A stretch of 64,000 bases of DNA, from contig SFZH01000008.1 of assembly GCA_021234535.1 (NCBI GenBank), positions 22,469,091 to 22,533,090 of the forward strand, written 5' to 3'. Source of the stretch: Stichopus chloronotus. Taxonomy: Eukaryota; Echinodermata; Holothuroidea; Aspidochirotida; Stichopodidae. The notes under the pieces are model-generated. The model was not told the DNA's origin. It made no database searches and worked only from the letters and a program-made list of their open reading frames with translations. Shown piece after piece: positions 37,401 through 46,467 of this stretch (the first letter of the stretch is position 1; each line of letters starts with the position of its first letter). The position numbers were made by a program, and so were the translations under genes.

Positions 37401-40400
37401 AATTGACTTATGTCTACTTAATCTTTCACATGACAGTTTCCTCCAATCAAAATTCTAGAAACTGTCATGTGCCCTACACTGTCCAATAGAATCGCAAGAG
37501 ATTGACTCATGCCGATTTTAATTTTACATATGACAGTTTCTTCCAATCAAAGTCCTATTTCCTGTCATGTGCCGTTATTGTCCACTAGGATTGCGAGAGA
37601 CTGACACACGCCGATTGAAATTGTCTTAGGTCGCTTAAATCTTATATATGACAGTTTCATTCAGTCAGAGTTCTGGAAGCTGACATGTGCCGTCATTGTC
37701 CTATAGATTTACAGGAACCTGACAGATGCCAAATTTAAATTGTCCTATGTCGATTTAATTTTACATACTACAGTTTCTTCCAATGAGAGTTCTGGTAGCT
37801 GTCATGTGCCTTCCCTGTCCAATAGAATTATGAGAAACTGACAGATGCTGGTGTAACTTGACATGATTTCTTGTAGATATGACGATTTCATTCAATCATA
37901 TTACGAGAAACTGACGTATGGCGATTTACTTCGACATATGTCAATTTATAGACTTATGGCGCGCTAGTCGCACCATTGCCGTTGACAAACAGTAAATTTG
38001 AGTGAGATATACAATCACAGAAGGACTTACCGATGTGGCGATTTGGCTATCGCCGCTTGAGCTGCTCCGTCTGCCTTGGATCAATTTGTAGGTAAAATCT
38101 CCCCTTTTCATTTCCATAAATGAAAAAAATTCTGTTATTTTGGTTTACAGGTAGTTGCTATTGTAGACCAAGTGACATGCCACTATGGAAGAGCTAGCTT
38201 CACTCAAAGTTGCATAGTAATATCCTGAGAGATAATCTATGGCAATTTGTTTTATATCTATAAAGTTTTAGGAATATGCTTTTTTTAAGTTTGGGGAAAA
38301 TGCAAAACAGATGATGTAGAGTGTTGCACAGTGGCAGCGTTTCTTTTCTTAGGTCTTTTATATTTGACCTCTTAACTACTTAATTACTGGGTGTCACATT
38401 GTTAAATAATATCAATATTTTCAAAGAAGACAATACGTGCTTAATATAAACAAAACCCAGGGCTTTTAAAATTCTCAGTTGTCCTTGAAATAAAAGTTAA
38501 GTAAGCAAAGGAAAGCATAAGGCATATCAGGTGAGTTCCTCCCTTGATGTCACAAATTTGCATATTTGGCTTAAGTTAATTTAAGTTTATATTATTTTAT
38601 TAAGTAATTTAAATTTATTCATGATAGAATTGCTAAGGAGAAATTTGTTTGTAAAATGTTCAATGTGTGATTCTTGTATATTTTAAACGCTTTTAATGAT
38701 TAATTTGTGATTAATCCCAGATGCGTTTTTCTTGTCACATGTACTTTCAGAACAAGTCACTTTGCAGCAATGTTTGAACTTAAATATAATGGCCTTTAAA
38801 ACCCTCCAAATTGTACCTCACACGGGTCCTGAAGCAAAGTTTTGTTCCCCTGAACCCACTTTTGTCACGAAAAGCATCAACTGTGAATGGTTTAGCAGTA
38901 ATAAATACCCTTTTTTGTTAATATCTGGTGGAATTCAGTCCGGTGCCATGTTATGATGATCAATCTACGTTAACAGAAGCAATTTTACCAGGTAATAGCT
39001 GAATGGTTTCACCGAATGATCAAAAACTATTCACATGTCCCATAATTTGTTCTTTTGTTCTATAATAACAGCATATTTTAAAAATTATTTCTTTTCTTTA
39101 ATTTCATTTTGAGGTATCTTGCAATACATTTATTTCTTCATTTTTCATCATTTCAGGTGGTTAACATGTCATTTTCAGGTGGTGTTACAGCCAGTCTCAC
39201 AATGATTGCATATGCACGGCGAACACGTTTCAGGGTGGTGAAAGTATTTGGTTCCAAGGTTAGTCTGATTTGTATGTTGAACAAGTGTATCAATAAGTGC
39301 CACAATATGATGAAATTATACCTTTGTCCTACCATACCATGATTTTCCCATCTTACTGTCCTAATGCCATTGTGTTCAGAACATACCATGCGTCCTCTCT
39401 CCCATATCATGCTTCCTCTCTCCCATGTCATGCTTCCTCTCTCCCCATGTCAAGCATCCTTCCCACCTTTGTCATGTTTTCCCTCTCCCATATCATGCTT
39501 CCTCCCTCCCATGTCATGCTTCCTCTCATCCCATATCATGCTTCTTTTCTCCCATGTCATGCTTCCTCTCACCCATATCATGCTTCCTCTCACCCATATC
39601 ATGCTTCTTTCCTCCCATACCATGCTTACTCTCTCCCATGTCATGCTTCCCAGTCATGATACTATTCAATCCTGTTCCATGATCTCTCCACAATATCATG
39701 TTCCTCCTTCCAAGATTTCTCCTGGTCCATGTCATGCCCCCTCATCTTTTGAGAAGTAACAGCTTCTATGAATGAGATTTTGCTCTACTTCGGTAAATTG
39801 GCTGACAGTAAATCTGCAACTTATTTACAAATGATACCCATCATATTCTGTTATCACACAGGGTGAAATATCATTTGATAAAGGCATCTTACGGCTGTTT
39901 GACTTTGTCTCAGGACATGAAGAGACTTTTACTTTCCCTTCTGTTCCTAAAGTTTCCAGTTTCCAAGGACGCGAAGCCGACTACCTTACATTTCATTCCT
40001 TTGTAAAAGCAGTTCAGGTAATATTTCATTAACATCCGAGTCATTAAGTTGATCTGTCACGTTAAAGAGTCTCAAATACTTAGTTTATGGAAGAGACATT
40101 GAAGAAGTTAATCCGCTGATTTACATAGATGCTGTAAACAAGCTTGTATGCTGCAGGCTAGTGATATGAACGCCAGGTACTGTACAACAAGACAAATCAT
40201 CATGGACTCAGACTGAGGTTGAACCTGATGTGTTCACCTAATTCTATAATGTTGTAATTTAGGTTGAATTGTAGAAAGTGGGTCCGTAATTTATTACAAT
40301 GTTGATGGCTGCCGTTGCCAGGTGGTGCATGATTGGTATTAATTACATCCTGGTGGCTGGGGTTGTCAGTTGGTATTTGGTGTTAGTTAATTAATTACAG

Positions 40401-40780
40401 CCTGGTTTGCTGAGGTTGTCATAGTGATTTAGTGGTTTTAAATTGATTACAATGAGTTGACTTGATATTTAGATCTCAGCTAAAAGTATTTCAGAGTGAA
40501 TTATATAACCACTGCAGTGGTAATTTAGGATTGAACACAGTGCGGATAGGCAGAACCTGCTTTGATCTGTTAGTTTGATTATTTTGTACACTGCATAAGT
40601 TGTTCAATGCTGGATGTTTTGAAGTTAATATATTTTTGTTGTTTTCAGACTAATGATCCATCTCTGATTCTGAGTGGACCAGATGATTCCCTCGCTGGAC
40701 ATTTGCTTGTTTTTGCTGCTGAGAAGTCCCGACTTGAAAATAGAATTGTGAACACTTTAACAGAATTATATAGTTGGTAG
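19389..40780 (+). CDS. Gfo/Idh/MocA family oxidoreductase, YteT-like; 11 coding exons, 432 aa
   Basis: Coding exons: 19389-19499, 22591-22749, 23094-23153, 24279-24443, 25032-25162, 30492-30546, 30765-30857, 35290-35424, 39157-39258, 39862-40017 and 40649-40780. They sum to 1,299 nt with every splice phase consistent and all introns GT..AG. The N-terminal half is a Rossmann NAD(P)-binding domain: IIIGAGNRG (residues ~14-22), VVAVADP and [11 protein letters not shown], then LLEKPMA with the family's catalytic Lys. CCHDID carries the usual active-site His/Asp. A Cys-containing insert, [20 protein letters not shown], and [14 protein letters not shown] resemble the bacterial YteT-type subgroup. 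No signal peptide or membrane segment is seen, so it is probably cytosolic. The substrate is unknown; the family oxidises or reduces sugars and related polyols with NAD(P). The start ATG lies 23 nt into an exon whose acceptor is at 19365, so an upstream non-coding exon is likely. Confidence 0.93.
19500..22590 (+). other. Oxidoreductase intron 1
   Basis: A 3.1-kb intron without recognisable genes. It holds two perfect hairpins: 20711-20736 (10-bp arms, GCACGTTACT / AGTAACGTGC) and 22127-22157 (14-bp arms, AGTCAATAGTCTTT / AAAGACTATTGACT). Open frames such as minus 20645-20304 have no motif or splice support. Confidence 0.7.
22591..22749 (+). CDS. Oxidoreductase coding exon 2
   Basis: 53 codons, phase 0 at both ends, acceptor tttctttcag and donor AAG|gtgacg. 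Encodes the second Rossmann strand VVAVADP, with an acidic residue placed for the nucleotide ribose, and the [11 protein letters not shown] strand-loop. Confidence 0.9.
23094..23153 (+). CDS. Oxidoreductase coding exon 3
   Basis: A 20-codon exon between ttgaag and gtgagt. It encodes the [11 protein letters not shown] segment, including the family's near-invariant E-K-P with the catalytic lysine. Too short to be found by open-frame length alone; supported by exact phase and motif. Confidence 0.9.
23154..24278 (+). other. Oxidoreductase intron 3
   Basis: 1.1 kb. A 12-nt C tract lies at 23474-23485. The 101-codon frame at 23470-23775 runs across it and has no recognisable content. Confidence 0.6.
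24279..24443 (+). CDS. Oxidoreductase coding exon 4
   Basis: 55 codons, phase 0, acceptor attgacag and donor CCT|gtgagt. Encodes the end of the Rossmann domain ([14 protein letters not shown]) and the entry to the C-terminal alpha/beta domain ([17 protein letters not shown]). Confidence 0.9.
24444..25031 (+). other. Oxidoreductase intron 4
   Basis: 588 bp, AT-rich, nothing else recognised. Confidence 0.6.
25032..25162 (+). CDS. Oxidoreductase coding exon 5
   Basis: 131 nt, ending after two bases of a codon. Contains [15 protein letters not shown] and [17 protein letters not shown]. The CHDID His/Asp pair corresponds to the active-site residues of the fold. The split Arg codon is completed by exon 6. 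Confidence 0.9.
27682..28260 (-). pseudogene. Penelope-like element reverse transcriptase fragment, catalytic residues lost
   Basis: Reading down the minus strand, the order is a [24 protein letters not shown] segment, GVTSLYTNI (motif A region), [14 protein letters not shown] (motif B-like) and [11 protein letters not shown] (motif C region). Intact relatives carry an Asp where the first motif here has Gly (codon 28122-28120) and a second Asp after YID, where this copy has Gly (27822-27820). The first block is open into 28125 and onwards to about 28250, with stops further up. Both catalytic aspartates being lost indicates a dead copy. It sits antisense within intron 5 of the oxidoreductase gene. 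Confidence 0.82.
29557..30123. mobile_element. Palindromic MITE, 567 bp
   Basis: The left end reads TTAAAAGGATGGTCTAGCC and the right end, reverse complemented, reads TTAAAAGGATAGTCCAGGC. Inside, nearly the whole left arm aligns to the reverse complement of the right arm, for example ttcccatgtgtggttctcg against ttcccatgcatggttctcg, and acttgaagcaa with gtgatgtcatctcc against its partner. The arms are about 230-250 bp with a short centre and no coding capacity, as in a foldback-type MITE. The frames at 29591-29809 and 29849-30067 are products of the two arms. Confidence 0.85.
30492..30546 (+). CDS. Oxidoreductase coding exon 6
   Basis: 55 nt; the first base completes Arg from exon 5. Encodes [18 protein letters not shown], typical of this subfamily after the HDID helix. 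Acceptor ttttcccacag, donor AAG|gtaaga. Confidence 0.88.
30765..30857 (+). CDS. Oxidoreductase coding exon 7
   Basis: 31 codons, phase 0. Encodes [20 protein letters not shown] and [11 protein letters not shown]: a C-x2-C-x6-C insert typical of the YteT-like subgroup. The donor is ATG|gtgggt; using the alternative gtatga four bases on would create a stop with the next exon, so the first is preferred. Confidence 0.87.
30858..35289 (+). other. Oxidoreductase intron 7 (hosts repeat array R2b)
   Basis: A 4.4-kb intron. The 136-codon frame 31610-32020 and an overlapping 64-codon frame lack domains and splice support. Repeat array R2b occupies 32495-33400 after a TG-rich stretch at about 32448-32483. 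The rest is featureless AT-rich DNA. Confidence 0.6.
32495..33400 (+). repeat. Repeat family R2, array 2
   Basis: About five diverged units of roughly 145-160 bp share cacgatatctcaagaa (cores near 32800, 32957 and 33101), an atatttagt..gtgtaccacatt segment and ggtcaaaggt(c/g)a followed by tgaggtcagc. This is the same family as 8880-9600. Non-coding. The minus frames 32754-32509, 33015-32761 and 33345-33058 are repeat products. Confidence 0.82.
35290..35424 (+). CDS. Oxidoreductase coding exon 8
   Basis: 45 codons, phase 0. Encodes [20 protein letters not shown], then [20 protein letters not shown] and VCDNQ. The GPYGRC-x3-CDNDV string is characteristic of this oxidoreductase subgroup. Acceptor gttgctag, donor CAG|gtatgt. 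Confidence 0.9.
36318..37976. mobile_element. Foldback DNA element with arms of ~115-bp repeats
   Basis: The left arm (about 36318-36770) and right arm (about 37235-37976) are reverse complements built from repeated modules. On the right they read gacagtttcttccaatca, aattctagaaactgtcatgt, attgtccaatagaat and gagaaactgaca, about five times at 100-120 bp spacing (near 37320, 37441, 37541, 37651 and 37778). On the left the complement appears about four times. Outer ends pair as ggtgcgtctagcaggcca on the left and, reverse complemented, ggtgcgactagcgcgcca on the right. A unique centre of about 450 bp has no open frame. The structure fits a foldback or MITE-like element. No transposase was seen. 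Confidence 0.85.
38151..38216 (+). CDS. Possible in-frame cassette exon of the oxidoreductase gene
   Basis: A 66-nt stretch follows a good acceptor (ttttggtttacag) and is closed by a GTAATA donor. It is phase 0 at both ends like its neighbours and would insert [20 protein letters not shown] plus CI between exons 8 and 9. The frame meets TGA nine bases beyond the donor. Family members do not need this insert and it would interrupt a conserved strand (exon 9 itself begins VVNMSFSGG), so it may be a rarely used or decoy exon. Confidence 0.2.
38270..38530 (+). repeat. Interspersed repeat family R1, copy 3
   Basis: Diverged plus-strand copy of the repeat at 4318-4660. Shared landmarks are atgcaaaacagatga, gttgcacagtg, tttcttttctta, cctcttaact and aaacccagggc..taaaattctc. 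Confidence 0.65.
39157..39258 (+). CDS. Oxidoreductase coding exon 9
   Basis: 34 codons, phase 0, acceptor catttcag and donor AAG|gttagt. Encodes [20 protein letters not shown] and VKVFGSK, the C-terminal domain beta-sheet strand and the F/G-x-x-G-E segment that continues in exon 10. Confidence 0.9.
39387..39660. repeat. 21-bp minisatellite in oxidoreductase intron 9
   Basis: About 13 units of cccatatcatgcttcctctct with variants (cccatgtcatg, tcacccatatcatg). The 21-bp period is seven codons, so frames on both strands stay open (His-Ala-Ser-Ser-Leu-Pro-Cys and Met-Thr-Trp-Glu types). These are repeat products. Confidence 0.92.
39862..40017 (+). CDS. Oxidoreductase coding exon 10
   Basis: 52 codons, phase 0, acceptor tcacacag and donor CAG|gtaata. 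Encodes [15 protein letters not shown] and later [17 protein letters not shown], matching the conserved GE(I) strand and the amphipathic helix near the C terminus of this family. Confidence 0.9.
40018..40648 (+). other. Oxidoreductase intron 10
   Basis: 631 bp with loose tggttgc..ggttgtca repeats at about 40300-40420; nothing else recognised. Confidence 0.55.
40649..40780 (+). CDS. Oxidoreductase terminal coding exon 11
   Basis: 44 codons including the TAG stop. Encodes [20 protein letters not shown], the terminal helix usual in this subgroup (S-x-x-x-A-x-H-x-x-x-F-A-A-E-x-S-R). Acceptor gttttcag. Confidence 0.9.
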   Translation, partial: TNDPSLILSGPDDSLAGHLLVFAAEKSRLENRIVNTLTELYSW

Positions 40781-40821
40781 CTGGCCTTCATAGTTAGTGT
40801 CTGGCTTACTTTCTATCGTGT

Positions 40822-40827
40822 AATAAA
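40822..40827 (+). terminator. AATAAA polyadenylation signal of the oxidoreductase gene
   Basis: A canonical AATAAA 42 nt after the stop codon, in the transcript orientation. Confidence 0.6.
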
Positions 40828-43800
40828 ATGCTAATTCCGCGATAGAGTTTCAGCCTGGGGAAGAAATTGGTCAATTGTTTTAACGTCTAGCAATTAAGAC
40901 ATATTTTACTGACGATTGAAGGGTTCAAAAAATGAAAGAGAAAGTTTTTACCGAACTCTTTTCAATTACAATGGCAATATTTTGTTTCTAACTCAATCTA
41001 TTGTCTCGAGAAAGACCTGTCTAGTCTAGAAAGATTTTCAAGTTACCTCAGGTTACCCAAGTACTATGTTACAGTGGCAAACTTCATTGCAACAAGTCTT
41101 TGATTTTCTTTGGAACTGAAGCCCTCATTTAACCTTGCAACTTGACACCACTGAAACTGTAGATTGGGTTTAACGTAGATTTACCTCAAAAAAATTGTGA
41201 AATGTAACATCTTGCATGATCTCTCTTTGAAGACAGTCATGAGAATAAAGATATACAAAAGATATGTAAATTGTTTGGTCCACGTGACATCACAAATTCC
41301 ACATATTACAATGTGCAATACTTACATGAATAGTCTTTAAAAATTCATAGCTTGGGAATGAAATATTACTTGCTGGAAGTGACTGATCCCTCTGAGTGGC
41401 TTGAATTTTGGCTTGTCTAGCTTCTTTCCAATGCACATGGTGAAAAATTTCGGTACCCCATAGCATGGCTGTCTGCCAAGAAGAAACATCCTTTATTCAT
41501 GATTTAGTATGCAGGAATTCTAACTGAGATGTCTGTTCGGATTTCATGTTCCCAAATGCATTGCTTTTTATGACGTGAAACGTGGCAGGCCTATTCATCA
41601 GATCTCATTATAAAGGAAAGGTTTGATCTTCTTGTAATAACGAAAACCCGACTTAATCGGTGATCACCAGGGTGCCGACCCCACCCTAGTAGTATACCAT
41701 GCCAGGTTTCACCAGGGAGCTGTTAAAGGCTCTCTGTTTTGATATTAACCATTGTCAGCAAAGACAAGATGGGATTTCACTCTCTTGTGTGCAATGATGT
41801 TCTCTAAAATGTGAAGGATCAAACCCAAATTAGCTAGGTTGACTTGACAATCGACAGGCCGTTGTGGTCCTATGAATGAACTTTGTATTTGAATGAATGT
41901 AAAGCCTCCCCAAACAACGTTATCCAAGTCCGGATTTATGGAGCATTCCTGGTTTTCTGATCCCCTTTCCCTACAAATTAATAAAAACAAAATACTTAGA
42001 TAACATATCAAGCAACGTTAATGGTATAGTGAATTCTCAGTGAACCCCTAATAGAGTTGTCATTCAGTAATTTGTTTTGACTACAGAGAATTCTAACCCT
42101 AACCTAATTGGTTAGCTATTATATTGGCAAGCTATTTTTCCTATATCTAAAAATTAAGTACTGTACCACCGCAGTAAATTTAAGTGAAATGAATCTGCCC
42201 AGTTTAAAGTAAAGGGTTATCTAAACCTCACTTCATTTCAGCTGAGGAGGCTACGTACAGGGTGATCTAGTTCAGGTATTTTAAAATAGTTCATGGGGAT
42301 GCTATTAAGTTATCTTTTGATTATGTTGTGTGAGTTATCTTTTTACTCTGTCCATAATTGTTATACGAGAAGTCATTACCTCAATATTCCATAAGGTGCT
42401 CAGTAAAATCAACTGTACGTCATAACTGGTGGTTAATGAGAGAACCAATTTACCTGAATACATGTGGTGTGTGTTTTCCAGTTGTGTCAATTCTTAGCAG
42501 GGTTTTGGGCTTCGTCTTTGGTTTTTTTTCCTAATGGTCCTATGTAGGGACTTACTATGTCCGACCTGATAATTTTTTTTTAATCTAAACTTACCTGATG
42601 CGAAAGTTGCTGCCGACAGTCAAGTTTCAGACAAAGATTTTATTTACAATCATCTTAGGTTTCAGATAGTAATTAAGGCATGAGCAGAACCGCCGAACTG
42701 AGTGTCTAAAATACAAGCAAGTGAGGGCACCAGAGAAATATAAATGTCCTCTATACGAGAGGTTTGGGTTGTACATAATACAATGTAAGGGTATAATATA
42801 AAGTTATTTCGATATCTTTATTTCATTGGTTCTTCATGCTAATGTATACTTGAAAATAAAACCTGAAATGACAATTTTCTCAATAAATTTATGAAACATT
42901 TCTCCTTGTTTTCTAAAGCCTTAGAAACATGATAATTAGGATCACACCTTCTCTTTACTCCTTTTTCTTCCTCCTTTTCTTTTCTCTTACTTTCTCTCTC
43001 TCTCTCTCTTCTTTCTCCCCCCCCCCCCCTTTTATGGCAGATTCTACGGGCGATTGCCCTTCCCTACTTGGACCCTCCGTCCGTCTCATCCAATCGACAA
43101 TAACCATTACCTTTGTGATGTGAGTCGCTTAAAGAGTAACGACAACTGCTACCCACTCTGTGTCTATAGTGAGGTAGACCCATACAAGGGTGACAGCGTA
43201 GCTTTTTGAGTTTGAGGTCATTTTGTTTTCACTCACTGGGCATAAGTTCATGCACACAAGCAGAACCACTTTGAACACAAACAAAAAACAAAAAAACATA
43301 CAAACAATTTAGTCTCATCAGCAAATTTGATAATACGGCCAACTAATAAGCATGTCATTATCTTTACAGTTGATAAAACGGTATACTCAAGACATGTTCT
43401 GACGTTGATCTTCCCATGAACTTAAGAAGCAAGTTTGACAGGCACCTACTTTAAAACATTCTTCAAAGAACATATACATTGATGTACATTTAAATGCTGA
43501 ATTAGTGAATCCCTTATAATCGATTTTACCTTTTAATATGTAAGACTCATTGATCAATAGTTGTTACCATCAGGATCACATTTGATGTTCCTTTTCCAGG
43601 TAGGTACAACAATGACGTTTCTCTATGATCTCTCAAACTAATGAACTTCCATACACAAGGCCCAACTATTAAAATCATAGACAGTGGTAAACTCAACTGC
43701 TGGGCACCTTCTTTTAGAAATCTTGGGTAAAGTCACTTCATCAGGTTTGAGACTTTACAGCCGTTTTACAAGACGCCTACACCTAAAATTGTCAAGTAAT

Positions 43801-46216
43801 TGATTTGTTATTGAAAGTGGGATGGGGAAGTGGGGGGTGGTTGGTTGATGTGGAAAACTGTTTTCTTTTTTTTACTGAAAGTGACGTGAGCTAGGAATGG
43901 TGAAAGAAAAACATACTGGGGCGGTAGGCCTATCTAAGCGGAGCGCCACTATCGCCTATGGCGGAAACGGTACATCCCGGGGGTTCTACGTTACATGCAC
44001 CCAGCCTTGGGATCTCATGTCGGCAATTTTGTAATAGTGAGGAAAAAATCTATGAAACAGTAACATATATCAGATGGGTTGAGATAAGAATCACAACTGA
44101 ATTATGCGTGAGATTTCCTTTATTTCTGAAAACACTTGGCAAATATTGGGGATTGAACATACACCCCTCCCCCCGCCCACTTCCTCCTGTTCTGCAGCCA
44201 TTGACTTAATCAGACTTCGAGCAAAGGGTTGAAGGCTATTTTGTAGAACTCAAGTTATAACGTTTAAAGAGAGAGAATATTGTAGTTCTACTTTTTTTTC
44301 TACCTAATTTCAAGTTACGAAAAGTGGGATGACTCGTCTTTTAATGTCTCCTCCCCTGAAAATGTGTGTGTGTGTGTGTGTGTGAGGGGGGGGGTTGTCC
44401 CATCTCCCCTCAAAAAAAAAAAAAACCAACCAAAGAGAAGATCGACGTGGATGCCTAAAAATCTTCTGAACAACCAAATATACTACAATAAAATAAACAC
44501 TGGCCGACCCATATTAACTGTATTAATAATCTGCTACTTGGCTTTGAATCAAGATTACGCAATGTAAACTATTTTACTGAGCAGAATCGAGATAAACTTG
44601 TCATTTTGTTTATAACGCCATCATTCGGAGTGTCAGGTTTTAACTGCCTGTCCTGCTGGGGAGAAAAACAAATCTCAAATAAAAAAGCTGAATGACTTTA
44701 TCAAAAGAGGCTCTGGGATGTACCACAAGAAAAATGTTCCAGCCAGTGAATTCGGTTAAAGAGAGCGAGTATTAGATGAGTCTGTGGAAAGATCCTTCAG
44801 TCACCATCTTTATATTATAGAAATAAATAACTGAGCGAAGCTTTAAAGTGAGATAACTGAACTGTTACAAGAGACAACTCAACGTAAATTGAGAAATCAG
44901 AAATAAACATTCTATTATTTTTAACTCAAATTTCTACGCGTAGAGACGAGCTCGGTAATGTGAGCAACTTACTACCATTGTGTGAATAATTTTATCTGTA
45001 TGTTAGATATATACCTACATATAGGTGAGAACCTATATACTGAATGTCAAAGCTGTGTTCTTCTGTTTAAATTGTATTGATAAAAATGCTACTCAAAGCG
45101 GGTTTAGTGTTACAACTATATTCGGTCTGCGTTACAATATTTCTACTCACATTATTTTAAGGCTAAATTGTAACGAGGCTTCCAAATAAACGTAACATAG
45201 CAATTATTCGGTCAATCAAGAAATTTCATTAAAACTAGAAAAGGAAAGTGAATTAAGAAAATAGTATAAAGAATAATTGATGGCAACATTGTGAACATGT
45301 GATGCTGGTTGTATGAGTAATGCCAAAGAAAAGTCAGTTTGCTTGTTGTATAATTAGAAACAAGCTTATAGTGATATGATTTTCCAACATATTTATTGGT
45401 AATCTGCAGGTGGTGTAATGTACAGAATGGGATTTATAATAAACATACGCCACCGCTCCTTTACAACTTCTGTGTAAAACTGTGCATTCTTATCACAGAT
45501 TTGATATTCGAGAGTGAAAATAAACTGACTGAGACAATTGAATAATGTGATGTCAGTCATAACTATTCACAAAGCAAACTTTTCGAGTATACGCTATAAG
45601 TAGCTACGTAGCCATAATGTGCTAAACTATATACTACAATAAGATGGCGACTGTGGTAATGATACTGTAAATAAGAAGCACATCTTTATCAGTAGGGGCT
45701 AATACTCTTGTAATGTTACGCCAGCTAATGCACTTGGTGTTTACTGTCAGATTGCAGATACAGCTTTGGACCAGCAAAGTCTTCCTCACGAGACTCAGCT
45801 ATATTGAACTGGTTAAGCTTCTATGAACACTTAAGTCACTACAGACTTTGCAAAGAGATTACAAGATTTACTGAAGAACATTTGTCATGAGTGCATAACG
45901 ACAGTTGTAATTTTTATCGTAAAATCTATACGTCATTTCTCAATATGAAGTATCTAGGATTTCCTAGTGCCCTCCAAGTCCATATAAATTATATTCCTTG
46001 ACGATCTCACTGATCTCAAAGTACACGTTGAAAATGAAAAATAAATTACTGTTCTTGAGTCGAAATTCCTGGTTGACAGTCACTTTTAAATGTGTCACCA
46101 TCCAATTAGACAGAGCTGCAATAGATCACCTATACAGCTAAGGCAACATTTACAAACAATTTACTGCTGTGAGTCTCTTCCCTGCAGTAGTGTGGTACCA
46201 CCGTGTAATAGTTTGC
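40828..46216. other. Intergenic region between convergent genes
   Basis: 5.4 kb between the 3' end of the oxidoreductase gene and the 3' end of the PRRT-like gene. It contains a CT tract running into 13 C (about 42985-43029), a TG run followed by nine G (44363-44394) and no recognised domain. Frames such as minus 42011-41745 and plus 43958-44209 are unsupported. Confidence 0.45.
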
Positions 46217-46222
46217 TTTATT
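46217..46222 (-). terminator. Candidate polyadenylation signal of the PRRT-like gene
   Basis: AATAAA on the minus strand (TTTATT on plus), about 160 nt after the stop at 46380. Confidence 0.4.
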
Positions 46223-46379
46223 TGTCCAGACATCCTCGGTGCAGTCATATACCATCTGCCTATGATGGCTCTTCGTTCATTCCCCGGCAGGGCGTGTCAA
46301 CTACCAATGCAGCTTAACAATGTCTCTTTCTTAGTGTTGTTCCCTGGTCATCAACAGATTCCATGTTCAAACACTTCTA

Positions 46380-46467
46380 CTAATACCGTCTGACAGAGCT
46401 GGCTCTCTGTTTGGGTCTTTGCCATACAAGGAATCCTAGAACCAGTGCAAAGAGAAGCTCAACTGTC
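46380..46467 (-). CDS. PRRT-like gene terminal exon
   Basis: The acceptor (tttatccgcag) is followed by one base completing Arg from the previous exon. It then encodes TVELLFALVLGFLVWQRPKQ and RASSVRRY before TAG at 46382-46380. The hydrophobic stretch completes the last membrane segment begun in the large exon, and the tail is short and basic. Confidence 0.75.

Larger units (their letters stand above)
35425..39156 (+). other. Oxidoreductase intron 8 (hosts a foldback element)
   Basis: A 3.7-kb intron. It contains decayed repeat-like sequence with recurring cttgtgaat..aaacatt and taccacacaaagt strings at about 35755-36160, the foldback element at 36318-37976, a possible extra exon at 38151-38216 and an R1 repeat copy at about 38270-38530. 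Confidence 0.6.

Noticed and set aside
38217..38230. Read-through of the candidate cassette exon as a coding continuation
   Set aside because: An in-frame TGA follows within nine bases of the donor.
39297..39759. His-Ala-Ser-Ser-rich and Met-Thr-Trp-Glu-rich ORFs
   Set aside because: Frames of the 21-bp intronic minisatellite on both strands.
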